A DNA stretch of 8,989 nucleotides from Methanobacteriota archaeon (lineage in GTDB: Archaea > Thermoplasmatota > Poseidoniia > Poseidoniales > Thalassarchaeaceae). The notes beneath the pieces are model-generated. The model was not told the DNA's origin. It saw nothing but the letters and a program-made list of their open reading frames with translations, and did no database searches. The stretch is from positions 18,692-27,680 of the forward strand of contig PAYF01000015.1 of the NCBI GenBank assembly GCA_002714745.1, read 5' to 3'. This document shows, piece by piece, positions 1-6,740 of the stretch; within the stretch, counting starts at the first letter, position 1; each line of letters opens with the position of its first letter. Position numbers and translations under genes: made by a program.

Positions 1-1214
1 ACAGAGCCGGAATTGGGGTCGTGGAATCTCAGAAGCAGCCTGACTAGGGTGGTCTTGCCCGAACCTGTAGAACCAACGAGTCCAACGGTCTTCCCAGAGG
101 GAATCTTCAGATTCACGCCCTCGAGTACCGTCTCCCTGTCAGGATAGGAGAATCCAACATCGTTGAAACTAATCTCGCCATCAGCCTGTTCCAAATCAGT
201 ATCGCCCTCCACGATCCCAATCTCAGTATCGAGCAGGTCGAGTACCCTGGAAGTCGAGGCCATGGCTCGTTGATAGAGGTCGAAGGTCTCCCCCAGCCTC
301 GTAAGCGGCCATAGCAGCCTCTGTGTGATGAACACGATGACAGAGTAGGCGCCGAGGCTGATGCGCCCGTCCAAGGCGAACCATCCTCCAACGAGCATGT
401 TTGCTGTGAAGGCGAACAGGATTGCCATCCTGATAATCGGAACGAATGAGGCGGACAGTCGGATTGCCTCTTTGTTTGCCTCTCGATACGAAGTCGATGC
501 CTCTTCGACCCTTTGGGCCTCACGCTGCTCTGCAGTGAATGACTTGATTGTCGTAATTCCATGCAGGTTGTTGTTGAGTAGTGAATTGAGGTCAGCTACC
601 TTTCCTCTGACTTTGGTGTACCTGACTCCTATCCTGCGCTGGTAGATGAACGAGCCAGTGACAATGACTGGGATGGGCAAGATAGCAAGTAGGGCGACCT
701 CGGGTGCTACCGAGATCATGATGGCACCAACGACGATGATTGTGGTTGCAACATGTAACAGGTCAGTGGCACCCTGGTCAAGGAAGCGTTCAAGCTGGTT
801 CACATCATCATTCATTATTGCCATTAGGCTGCCTGTCGGTTGCTCGGAGAACCACTCCATCTCAAGATTCTGGATGTGCGAATAGGCCGACATTCTGAGT
901 TCATGCTGAGCTGTTTGGGCTAGATTTCTCCATAACACCGCGTATAAGTACTGGAAAAGTGATTCTAGGACCCAAATCACTACCGTTATTCCAGTGAGGA
1001 TGTATAACTGGTCGTAGACATCAGTGTATCCGAACTGAGCTAGGAATGAGTCCTCCTGAGCGGCCACTACATCGATTGCCATCCCTATTAGAATCGGAGG
1101 GGCGAGGTCCCACACCTTGTTGATGATGGAACAGAAGGAGGCCAGAAGTACAGTAGCTCGGTGCTCTTTGAGATGATCTAGGAGCCTCATCAGAGGATGC
1201 GTGCTCCCATCCAT
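1..1214 (-). CDS. ABC exporter, fused membrane and ATPase domains (C-terminus beyond window)
   Basis: This is a 404-residue fragment of an MsbA/MdlB-type ABC exporter half-transporter; the 3' end lies past the left edge. Six hydrophobic stretches (about residues 20-45, 70-92, 153-169, 171-190, 255-277 and 285-300) form the ABC_membrane domain. A cytoplasmic coupling segment, EWFSEQPTGSL, lies near 120-130. The nucleotide-binding domain begins near 346 and shows an intact Walker A, GSTGSGKTT, at 381-389. The Q-loop, signature and Walker B are outside the window. The start is the first ATG after an in-frame TGA six bases upstream; the ribosome binding site is weak. Met9 is an alternative start. 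The gene follows the lipoprotein gene by 41 bases on the same strand, so co-transcription is likely. Substrate (lipid, peptide or drug) cannot be read from the sequence, and this class may work as a homodimer or with a second half-transporter. Confidence 0.93.
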   Translation of the reverse strand, partial: MDGSTHPLMRLLDHLKEHRATVLLASFCSIINKVWDLAPPILIGMAIDVVAAQEDSFLAQFGYTDVYDQLYILTGITVVIWVLESLFQYLYAVLWRNLAQTAQHELRMSAYSHIQNLEMEWFSEQPTGSLMAIMNDDVNQLERFLDQGATDLLHVATTIIVVGAIMISVAPEVALLAILPIPVIVTGSFIYQRRIGVRYTKVRGKVADLNSLLNNNLHGITTIKSFTAEQREAQRVEEASTSYREANKEAIRLSASFVPIIRMAILFAFTANMLVGGWFALDGRISLGAYSVIVFITQRLLWPLTRLGETFDLYQRAMASTSRVLDLLDTEIGIVEGDTDLEQADGEISFNDVGFSYPDRETVLEGVNLKIPSGKTVGLVGSTGSGKTTLVRLLLRFHDPNSGS

Positions 1215-1255
1215 GACTCAGCGTCATGACAGGAGTGTTTGAAGATACTCATGCT

Positions 1256-2347
1256 TCATTGAGCCAGTGGGCCACCGGTCCACTGCTGGGCCCAAGAATC
1301 GAAGACTGCAGCATCAATCTCGCCGGTGGAATTAGTCTTGATTTGATACAAGTCTCCAGCCGAGAAGTAACCGGGCATCGGGAAGTCTATCCAATTGAAT
1401 TCCCACCAAGTACCATCATCTAGAGTGATGTTCGATGATTCTTGACTGACAGTCATAACTGCTACAGATGATGCTATGCCGTCTACTGTCGATAAGCCAT
1501 GGAACTCCAATTGGGAAGGGTCGATCTCAGTAGACATTCCATCAGGGACTTCGCCGTACCAGACTGTCATGTCTCCGACTTGTATGGATTCTAGATTGAT
1601 GCTGAATCCAACGGGGGCACGAGGCAGACTCTCCTGCAATTCTATCGAGACGGAGTTACCTGTAGTGACCCTTAGAATGAAGGTCTCCTCGGCTCCCGAA
1701 TAAGTTTCAATTCCCGTAATCTTAGGGGGCGAACCCATCAGCTCGATGATAATGGTGTGCGTTTCGTTGCTGGCTGATGCGATCTGCTGAGTTGAGGTCT
1801 GGTCTCCAGAAATAGTCCAAGACAGATCTGCGATAGCAGATGTGTCGAATGAGAATGGAGGCCAGAATCCATTAGGTTGCTGCGTAGCGAGTTGGGCTAG
1901 TTCGAGGAATGGGTCGACATACTCTGGCACCTCGTCCCTCCCCTCATACCAATTCCCCTCAGTTCTGATATTCGTCGTCGACTGTCCTTCGATTACCTCG
2001 TTATCGATAGTCGTGGTCCCTATGGTCATCCTCATCGCAATCGATCGCAGTTGTGCGGAGTCGTCCTTGCCGACATCCCAGTGCACTTCTGCGAATTGGC
2101 CATTGTCTTCATAGGTCGTCGTAGTGACTATCCTTAGTCTGTCATTTGTAGCGGCTAAGGATACCACATCAAAGGCACTGGGTGCAGCTAGGATTTCAGA
2201 AAGTGCATCGGGCTGCAAGGGAAAACAATCGATTCCTTCGCACTCCTCCACGGGTACATTGAGGCAACCTGAAATCGCAGTGCTGAGCAACAACAGTGCG
2301 GTCAAAGCGGCGACTCTCATGTCCTTTCGGGATTCCCCATGAGTCAT
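1256..2347 (-). CDS. Secreted lipoprotein of unknown function
   Basis: This 363-residue protein is of no family I recognise with confidence. It has an N-terminal lipoprotein signal: a basic n-region (SRKDMR), a hydrophobic core VAALTALLLLSTA and lipobox ISGC with the lipidated cysteine at residue 28. It would therefore be anchored on the outer face of the membrane. Two further cysteines (36 and 41) could form a small disulfide loop. The mature part is acidic, rich in beta-forming Thr/Ser/Ile/Val and has no later membrane segment. Residues 70-150 have the look of LolA/LppX-type lipid-binding lipoproteins (alternating strands, then GNWYEGRDEVPEYVDPF). The last 60 residues (SAGDLYQI, DSWAQQWTGG) resemble archaeal pilin-like beta domains. 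Both are impressions, not identifications. ATG 2347 was chosen because GGTGA lies five bases upstream. A GTG at 2356 and an ATG at 2320 are alternatives; all retain the lipobox. The adjacent exporter gene suggests a shared role. Confidence 0.8.
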   Translation of the reverse strand: MTHGESRKDMRVAALTALLLLSTAISGCLNVPVEECEGIDCFPLQPDALSEILAAPSAFDVVSLAATNDRLRIVTTTTYEDNGQFAEVHWDVGKDDSAQLRSIAMRMTIGTTTIDNEVIEGQSTTNIRTEGNWYEGRDEVPEYVDPFLELAQLATQQPNGFWPPFSFDTSAIADLSWTISGDQTSTQQIASASNETHTIIIELMGSPPKITGIETYSGAEETFILRVTTGNSVSIELQESLPRAPVGFSINLESIQVGDMTVWYGEVPDGMSTEIDPSQLEFHGLSTVDGIASSVAVMTVSQESSNITLDDGTWWEFNWIDFPMPGYFSAGDLYQIKTNSTGEIDAAVFDSWAQQWTGGPLAQ

Positions 2348-2351
2348 GAGT

Positions 2352-2360
2352 CTCACCCTC
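2352..2360 (-). promoter_or_regulatory. Ribosome binding site of the lipoprotein gene
   Basis: GAGGGTGAG on the minus strand contains GGTGA, complementary to the archaeal 16S rRNA 3' end, five bases before ATG 2347. This supports that start over the GTG at 2356, which overlaps the motif, and over ATG 2320, which has only AAGGA close upstream. Confidence 0.6.
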
Positions 2361-2369
2361 TACCGTCAT

Positions 2370-2384
2370 CCAGTTACCCAGTTA
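2370..2384. repeat. Short tandem direct repeat beside the divergent TATA box
   Basis: CCAGTTA occurs twice with a period of eight bases (2370-2376 and 2378-2384). It sits between the shared TATA-like box and the lipoprotein start, where a regulator could bind. It is short enough to be chance. Confidence 0.35.
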
Positions 2385-2430
2385 TGCGTTGCGTCGTTCC
2401 TATATGGGGCGGGCACTAGGGCCACATACA

Positions 2431-2439
2431 GGAGGGTGA
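2431..2439 (+). promoter_or_regulatory. Ribosome binding site of the NAD kinase gene
   Basis: GGAGGGTGA ends two bases before ATG 2442, with its GGAGG core six bases from the start codon. It decides the start: an in-frame ATG at 2346 would add 32 residues that precede the first strand of the fold and are encoded by the promoter region itself. Confidence 0.75.
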
Positions 2440-2441
2440 GC

Positions 2442-3329
2442 ATGGCTGCCAAGGATATCCTCGTCGTCTTCAAGAAAAACTTCGAGGAGGTGCACGATGA
2501 GTCATTGCTCAGGGTCAAGGCTGAATTGGAGCAATTAGCCAGTGAGGGAGAAGTTGTAGTCGAGTACAAGGTAAGAGAGACTGTTACCAGTGATGACTTC
2601 TCAAACAGGGATTTGGCAGTCATTCTCGGCGGCGATGGGACTCTGACATCGATTGCTCATTCGATTGGTAGCGGCATTCCAGTCATGGGAGTCAATAGTC
2701 ACCCCCAGGATGACGATGAAGATGGATCATACGGATTCTACATGGGGAGCGAGCCTGAAAGATTTGGAGAGGATGTCAGAACAGCCCTGAATGGTGAAGC
2801 GGTTGTCAATGTGCTACCTCGACTTCAGGCCGAGATAATCACGACGAGTGGCAAGAAGATTCTCTCCGACCCGGCACTGAATGATCTAATCATCGCGAAC
2901 ACTCACCAATACCAGCCCTCAAGATACCGCCTTCAAAGAGGCTCGGGCGAAGATGCGATAGACATCATCCAGCGCTCTTCGGGATGTTTGTTCTCGACAT
3001 TCCTAGGGCAAGGTGCTTGGTTCAGGCATGTTGTTGATATCGAGGGAACAAGATTCCCAGCAGAAGAGTTAGGTTCGAGGTATCTGTTTGCGGCCAGGGA
3101 TCTCCCTAGAAGCGAGCGTTTCGATGACGGTTCATACTGGGAGTGGACAGGTGAGCCGACCGTAATAACCAGCGATATGCATCGCGGATATATTGTCGGG
3201 GACGGTTGGGATGAAACTCATTTCACTAGAGGAGCCAAGGTGACTGTGTCGCTGAACGGTCCTGAACTAACTCTGCTAACCTTCCGTCGCACAATTCACG
3301 ACGGAGTAGCGGACTGGGTAGACTACTAG
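2442..3329 (+). CDS. nadK: NAD(+) kinase, NADK2-like branch
   Basis: This 295-residue cytosolic enzyme should phosphorylate NAD(+) to NADP(+), the only route to NADP. The diagnostic GGDGT motif is at 63-67, following an N-terminal strand (ILVVF, 6-10). The usual NE is ND at 147-148 within ALNDLII. The classical glycine-rich segment (STPTGSTAY) is replaced by STFLGQGAW at 185-193, preceded by SSG at 179-181. From memory, human mitochondrial NADK2 shares several of these departures: GVN followed by a Pro-containing acidic loop instead of GRLGF, ALNEV, KSSG before the glycine loop, a trailing AW, and an LFxxRxxxxxRxF segment (here LFAARDLPRSERF, 215-227). The acidic run DDDED at 90-94 fits an organism with acidic proteins. 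Divergent from the lipoprotein gene and convergent with the channel gene, it is probably transcribed alone. Confidence 0.85.
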   Translation: MAAKDILVVFKKNFEEVHDESLLRVKAELEQLASEGEVVVEYKVRETVTSDDFSNRDLAVILGGDGTLTSIAHSIGSGIPVMGVNSHPQDDDEDGSYGFYMGSEPERFGEDVRTALNGEAVVNVLPRLQAEIITTSGKKILSDPALNDLIIANTHQYQPSRYRLQRGSGEDAIDIIQRSSGCLFSTFLGQGAWFRHVVDIEGTRFPAEELGSRYLFAARDLPRSERFDDGSYWEWTGEPTVITSDMHRGYIVGDGWDETHFTRGAKVTVSLNGPELTLLTFRRTIHDGVADWVDY

Positions 3330-4201
3330 AATCCGAGTTCATCCAAGTCGACGTCGCTGTTCATGTTGACTCTGACCGGGAATGCGAGGGTGACATTCTG
3401 CTCCTCGAAACGCCTGAGGATCTCGGTTACGAAGTGGGACTTCGATGGCCTCATCTTGCGCGCGCTATCGACGTAGTAACGGATCTCCATGATGACCTCC
3501 TGATCGCCAAAGTCCCGCAAAACGACCTGAGGGGGCTTCGGGTCCTGTGAGATATCGGGATTGTTATTCGCGATGTCCTTCACTATCTCCTCGGCCTTGG
3601 TGACGTTGCTCCACGTGGCCGTGAGCCCGAGACGTACTCTCACCCTGAGCTCGCTATGGCTGAAGTTCGCCACCGCGTCATTGGTGAGCAACTTGTTCGG
3701 TATCGTCAGCAAGACACCGTCGGTGGAGCGCACGCTTGTCGTCCTGAGGCCGATCTCCGCCACATCGCCCCAACTGCTGTAGATTCCCCCCAGTTTCTTC
3801 GGCAACAGTATCCGCTCGCCCTCTCTGAATGGCCTGTCGATGATGATGAAGACCCCGGCAATCATGTTCTCCACCGTGTCCTGTGCGGCGAAGGCGACTG
3901 CAAGTCCGACGAAGCCGAGCCCGACAACTATCCCAGTGACGTTGATTCCCAACTCATCTGCAGCCGTCAGGATGACAATGGCCCAAAGGGCTACGCCAGC
4001 AATCTTGTACATGAAGTTCTCAAGGCCCACGTCGAAATCCGTCCTGTTGAAGAGCCTCCTCAGGTATCTCTTGACAATCCCAATCAGAGGGATTCCGATT
4101 ACGAGGACGAGCAGTGCCGACACGGGGCCGGTCGCGATTATCTCAGAAGCGCACTCATAGGTCGGTTCGATGTTGTTAGGTAGGTCTTCTAAGCAACTCA
4201 C
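3326..4201 (-). CDS. mscS: MscS-family mechanosensitive channel
   Basis: This 291-residue membrane protein is the size of E. coli MscS (286 aa). Such channels open under membrane tension and release solutes during hypo-osmotic shock. Three membrane segments are visible: about 21-45, 63-85 and 88-118. The last is the pore helix, GLGFVGLAVAFAAQDTVENM with the small-residue packing pattern, running into the hallmark IAGVFIIIDRPFREGERI. The beta domain follows (GDVAEIGLRTTSVRSTDG and IPNKLL, about 145-171), then an alpha/beta C-terminal domain. The start is GTG at 4201, the first possible start after an in-frame TAA, with GGAAAG just upstream. Its stop shares CTAG with the stop of the convergent NAD kinase gene. 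It lies 62 bases downstream of the amino acid importer ATPase on the same strand, so it may be read through from that operon, but an inverted repeat stands between them. Confidence 0.93.
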   Translation of the reverse strand: MSCLEDLPNNIEPTYECASEIIATGPVSALLVLVIGIPLIGIVKRYLRRLFNRTDFDVGLENFMYKIAGVALWAIVILTAADELGINVTGIVVGLGFVGLAVAFAAQDTVENMIAGVFIIIDRPFREGERILLPKKLGGIYSSWGDVAEIGLRTTSVRSTDGVLLTIPNKLLTNDAVANFSHSELRVRVRLGLTATWSNVTKAEEIVKDIANNNPDISQDPKPPQVVLRDFGDQEVIMEIRYYVDSARKMRPSKSHFVTEILRRFEEQNVTLAFPVRVNMNSDVDLDELGF

Positions 4202-4232
4202 GTCTTTCCGGCCTTACCTGCGGTTCAAAGCG

Positions 4233-4267
4233 GTAACGGCAGAAATTGGAGCCAATCTGCCGGTTAC
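4233..4267. repeat. 35-base inverted repeat at the end of the importer operon
   Basis: The left arm GTAACGGCAGA (4233-4243) pairs with TCTGCCG plus TTAC (4256-4262 and 4264-4267), with one bulged G at 4263. An inner TTGG/CCAA (4246-4249 / 4252-4255) adds to the symmetry. The right arm includes the TAA stop of the ATPase gene, and the whole lies 32-66 bases upstream of the channel start. In RNA it forms a stable hairpin; in DNA it could be an operator. No clear U-tract follows it, so I do not call it a terminator outright. Confidence 0.6.
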
Positions 4268-5010
4268 AGAATCTGCTCAAGGAACAGCTTGGTTCGCTTG
4301 TGCTTGGGGTTAGTAAAGAACGCCTCAGGAGTATTCTGCTCTACGAGTTCGCCCTCATCGAACAGTATGCACCTATCTGCAACCTCCTTGGCAAAGCCCA
4401 TCTCGTGTGTGACCACGATCATTGTAACGTCTTCCTCTGCAAGCTCAATCATTACATCCAGAACCTCCTTGATCATTTCTGGGTCCAAAGCCGAAGTGGG
4501 CTCGTCAAATAGCATAATCTTCGGGTCCATGGCCAGGGCACGAGCGATAGCTACTCTCTGCTGCTGGCCTCCGGAAAGTCCGCTCGGGTACTTGTAGGCC
4601 TGCTCGGGAATTCCGACCTTCTCTAGAAGTGCCATTGCCTCATCTTCTGCCTGTCTCTTGGGCATCCCCTTGACCTTCATTGGAGCAAGGGTGATGTTCT
4701 CCATTATGGTCAGGTGAGGGAAGAGATTGAACTGTTGGAAAACGAAGCCGATTTCTGCTCTGATATACTTCATGTCGGCCACTGTAGTCTCGTCATCAAT
4801 TGTGATTCCATCAATCACGACTGTACCGCCGCTGTGCGGCTGAAGTCTATTCAGGGTCCTGATGTATGTCGACTTACCAGAGCCGGATGGCCCTAGGATT
4901 ACGACGATCTCTCCTTTCCTGATGCTGATGTCTATGCCCTTCAGTGCCCAAAAGTCACCGAAGTTCACCTTCACTCCCTTTGTCTCAATTATCATCTCTT
5001 CTTCACTCAT
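4264..5010 (-). CDS. aapP: Amino acid ABC importer ATPase (AapP/GlnQ type)
   Basis: This 248-residue cytoplasmic ATPase drives polar or general L-amino acid uptake by the permease pair encoded just upstream. All catalytic elements are intact: Walker [10 protein letters not shown] at 40-48, Q-loop in [11 protein letters not shown] (91-101), signature LSGGQQQR at 145-152, Walker [13 protein letters not shown] at 165-176 and the switch histidine at 202. The N-terminal [10 protein letters not shown] and the later RLQPHSGG match the AapP/GlnQ/GltL family, and the length is standard. The start ATG overlaps the stop of the aapM-like gene (ATGA), so translation is probably coupled; a GGAGGGGGAG stretch lies 8-17 bases upstream. 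Assignment to the amino acid family is firm. Which amino acids are carried is not readable. Confidence 0.95.
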   Translation of the reverse strand: MSEEEMIIETKGVKVNFGDFWALKGIDISIRKGEIVVILGPSGSGKSTYIRTLNRLQPHSGGTVVIDGITIDDETTVADMKYIRAEIGFVFQQFNLFPHLTIMENITLAPMKVKGMPKRQAEDEAMALLEKVGIPEQAYKYPSGLSGGQQQRVAIARALAMDPKIMLFDEPTSALDPEMIKEVLDVMIELAEEDVTMIVVTHEMGFAKEVADRCILFDEGELVEQNTPEAFFTNPKHKRTKLFLEQIL

Positions 5011-6740
5011 GCTGCTTCTCCCCCTCCTTCTCTAACCAATCCGAGGCTCTTCTCAATCTTCATTGAGATCCTGGAAAGGTAGAATGCGAATACCCAGAAG
5101 ACAAGGGCGGTGACGTATAGTGGCTCTAGGAAGTTACCTAGGAAGCGCAAGTCAGTGGCAGGAAGATCCTTTGCCAACTTGAAGAAGTCGAGAATGTTGA
5201 TGATGAACAGCAGCGTAGTATCTTTCCAAAGTCCGATGAAGACGCTGACGATTGAAGGTAGCGTGGTCCTAACTGCATTAGGCAGTTCGACTTGCATCTT
5301 TGTCTGGAATGGGGACAGGCCGAGAGCCAATGCCGCCTCCTTCTGGCCGGAATCGACTGCCTGAAGTCCGCCTCTCAGAACCTCTGCAATGTAGCATCCT
5401 CCGAAAATCCCGAACATCAGGAGCATTCTGATTATGTCTTCTGCATTATAGAACGGATCCATGATGTCAGGCATCAAGAAGACAGCAAACCAGAGCCAGC
5501 AAATTAGAGGCCCGGACCGAACAAGTTCGATTAGAGCCACTGATGGGACACTGAAGAACGGCTGATCGCTCTGGCGTCCGAATGCCAATACGACTCCTAT
5601 TCCGAAACCAAGCACGCAGCCTGCTGTTGCTACAATGAGGTTGACGAATAGCCCGCCCCATTGAGAGGCCTCGATGCCATCTCCAGCGAGCTTATCGAGG
5701 GTGCTTGGGACTACTGCCCCGGAGGTTATTTCATCGCTCCCGGCTATAGCAGGGGTTCCGCCGAGAGTTGCTGCAAAATCCTTCACTATCTCTGGAGGAT
5801 TCATAATCATGATTGCGAAGAAGAATGTGGCTACTGCAGCGATTGCGATATTGCGCCTCAGACGATTAGCTTTGTACTCCTCCGAGATTGAGCAGTAGTA
5901 GAATGAGGCTCCATAGGCCAGATACCCAATCAGTGTGGCCTTGATGAGATTCATGATTGGGACGGACTTGTAGTAGTTGATTTCAGCAGGAACCCATGCT
6001 ACAACTATCAGTGCGAGGGAAACCAATGTGAAAGGCACTAGGAATCTAGCTGGCTTTTCGGCATTGGTTCCGTAGGCGCTGGCGAAGACTGCGAATGTCG
6101 GGTATAGAATCCACCACAAACGCCAGTTCTGATTGATACCGTAGCAATTTGCTACATCGATGCAAGATTCTGAGCCGGGCGATTGTGTCATCTGCTCAGT
6201 CATCTGCTGGCCGACGACCAATAGAACTCGATTGGCCCATACGACATCCCAATCTGCTTCCACTAGTACGAAGTGGCTCAGTCCGCGTACTGCCACGACA
6301 ACTATCCAGGCGGTAGCGATGCCTAGTATCGCTGTGGACATTGTCTTGCCCGGTGTCCACTTGATTAGTGCAGTCAGGGTAACCCACCAGGCGAATATGA
6401 TTACTGCAGCAGAGATGACCCCATAGATCTGAGATTGCGGAATTGACAAACCGATTGGGCCAATAATCATCGAAGCTGCGCCCTGAGCCTCGGCTTTGGC
6501 CACCAGTTCGAAGTAGCCGTTGAATAGGAATTCCTCGTACATGCCCCCAAAAATTCCGAAGAACAAAGCCAGCGACATGGCTATGGCAGAGAGTATGGCA
6601 CTGTTGTCAGCTGTAACCCACTTGATTCTTGTTCGCAATAATCCCGAATGGTGGTCAGTAGGAAAGCCGCCAGACTTACCTGCAATCGACTCCTCAAATT
6701 CAAGGAACGAAACGATGTTAGGATTTTCTCTGAGGCTCAT
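5007..6740 (-). CDS. aapM: Amino acid ABC importer permease with N-terminal extension (AapM-like)
   Basis: This 577-residue inner-membrane permease is much longer than bacterial AapM (about 380 aa). The C-terminal part, from about 360, is a standard His/Glu/Gln/Arg permease domain: [14 protein letters not shown], then [35 protein letters not shown] and the ATPase-docking EAA loop with conserved Gly474 and LP at 486-487, ending with [11 protein letters not shown]. The first 310 residues contain about seven hydrophobic segments (near 48-65, 106-128, 136-152, 209-223, 232-250, 262-281 and 298-313). A cytosolic leader of about 45 residues precedes them. A stretch with Cys193 and Cys199 followed by [10 protein letters not shown] recalls the hydrophilic loop of bacterial AapM. 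The gene overlaps both neighbours by ATGA, indicating coupled translation and a fixed ratio with the Q-like subunit. The permease role is secure; the purpose of the extra segments is unknown. Confidence 0.9.
   Translation of the reverse strand: MSLRENPNIVSFLEFEESIAGKSGGFPTDHHSGLLRTRIKWVTADNSAILSAIAMSLALFFGIFGGMYEEFLFNGYFELVAKAEAQGAASMIIGPIGLSIPQSQIYGVISAAVIIFAWWVTLTALIKWTPGKTMSTAILGIATAWIVVVAVRGLSHFVLVEADWDVVWANRVLLVVGQQMTEQMTQSPGSESCIDVANCYGINQNWRLWWILYPTFAVFASAYGTNAEKPARFLVPFTLVSLALIVVAWVPAEINYYKSVPIMNLIKATLIGYLAYGASFYYCSISEEYKANRLRRNIAIAAVATFFFAIMIMNPPEIVKDFAATLGGTPAIAGSDEITSGAVVPSTLDKLAGDGIEASQWGGLFVNLIVATAGCVLGFGIGVVLAFGRQSDQPFFSVPSVALIELVRSGPLICWLWFAVFLMPDIMDPFYNAEDIIRMLLMFGIFGGCYIAEVLRGGLQAVDSGQKEAALALGLSPFQTKMQVELPNAVRTTLPSIVSVFIGLWKDTTLLFIINILDFFKLAKDLPATDLRFLGNFLEPLYVTALVFWVFAFYLSRISMKIEKSLGLVREGGGEAA

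Larger units (their letters stand above)
2348..2441. promoter_or_regulatory. Divergent promoter region, lipoprotein / NAD kinase
   Basis: These 94 bases separate two divergently transcribed start codons. The best TATA-like element is CCTATATGG at 2399-2407, which is nearly palindromic and could work in both directions. For the plus-strand gene, initiation about 26 bases downstream would fall near 2427 and give a leader of about 15 bases that still contains the ribosome binding site. For the minus strand the same box would give a leader of about 30 bases. A second weak AT-rich patch, GCATAAC on the minus strand (2381-2387), is an alternative for the lipoprotein gene. The assignment is positional; transcription starts are not visible in the sequence. 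Confidence 0.5.

Noticed and set aside
113..562. Minus-strand open frame of 149 codons at the left edge
   Set aside because: It lies in a different frame of the ABC exporter, whose reading from 1214 to the edge gives continuous family sequence with a Walker A motif; this frame gives a Ser/Arg/Trp-rich nonsense protein.
1223..1230. Palindrome GTCATGAC between the lipoprotein and exporter genes
   Set aside because: It is only eight bases long, has no extended arms, and is likely chance.
2346..2441. In-frame ATG extending the NAD kinase by 32 residues
   Set aside because: The extension is encoded by the promoter spacer, matches nothing in the family, and has no ribosome binding site, whereas ATG 2442 has GGAGGGTGA directly before it.
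3656..4183. Plus-strand open frame of 175 codons opposite the MscS gene
   Set aside because: Its translation has no recognisable domain and an odd, low-complexity composition; the opposite strand encodes a clear MscS protein over the whole stretch.
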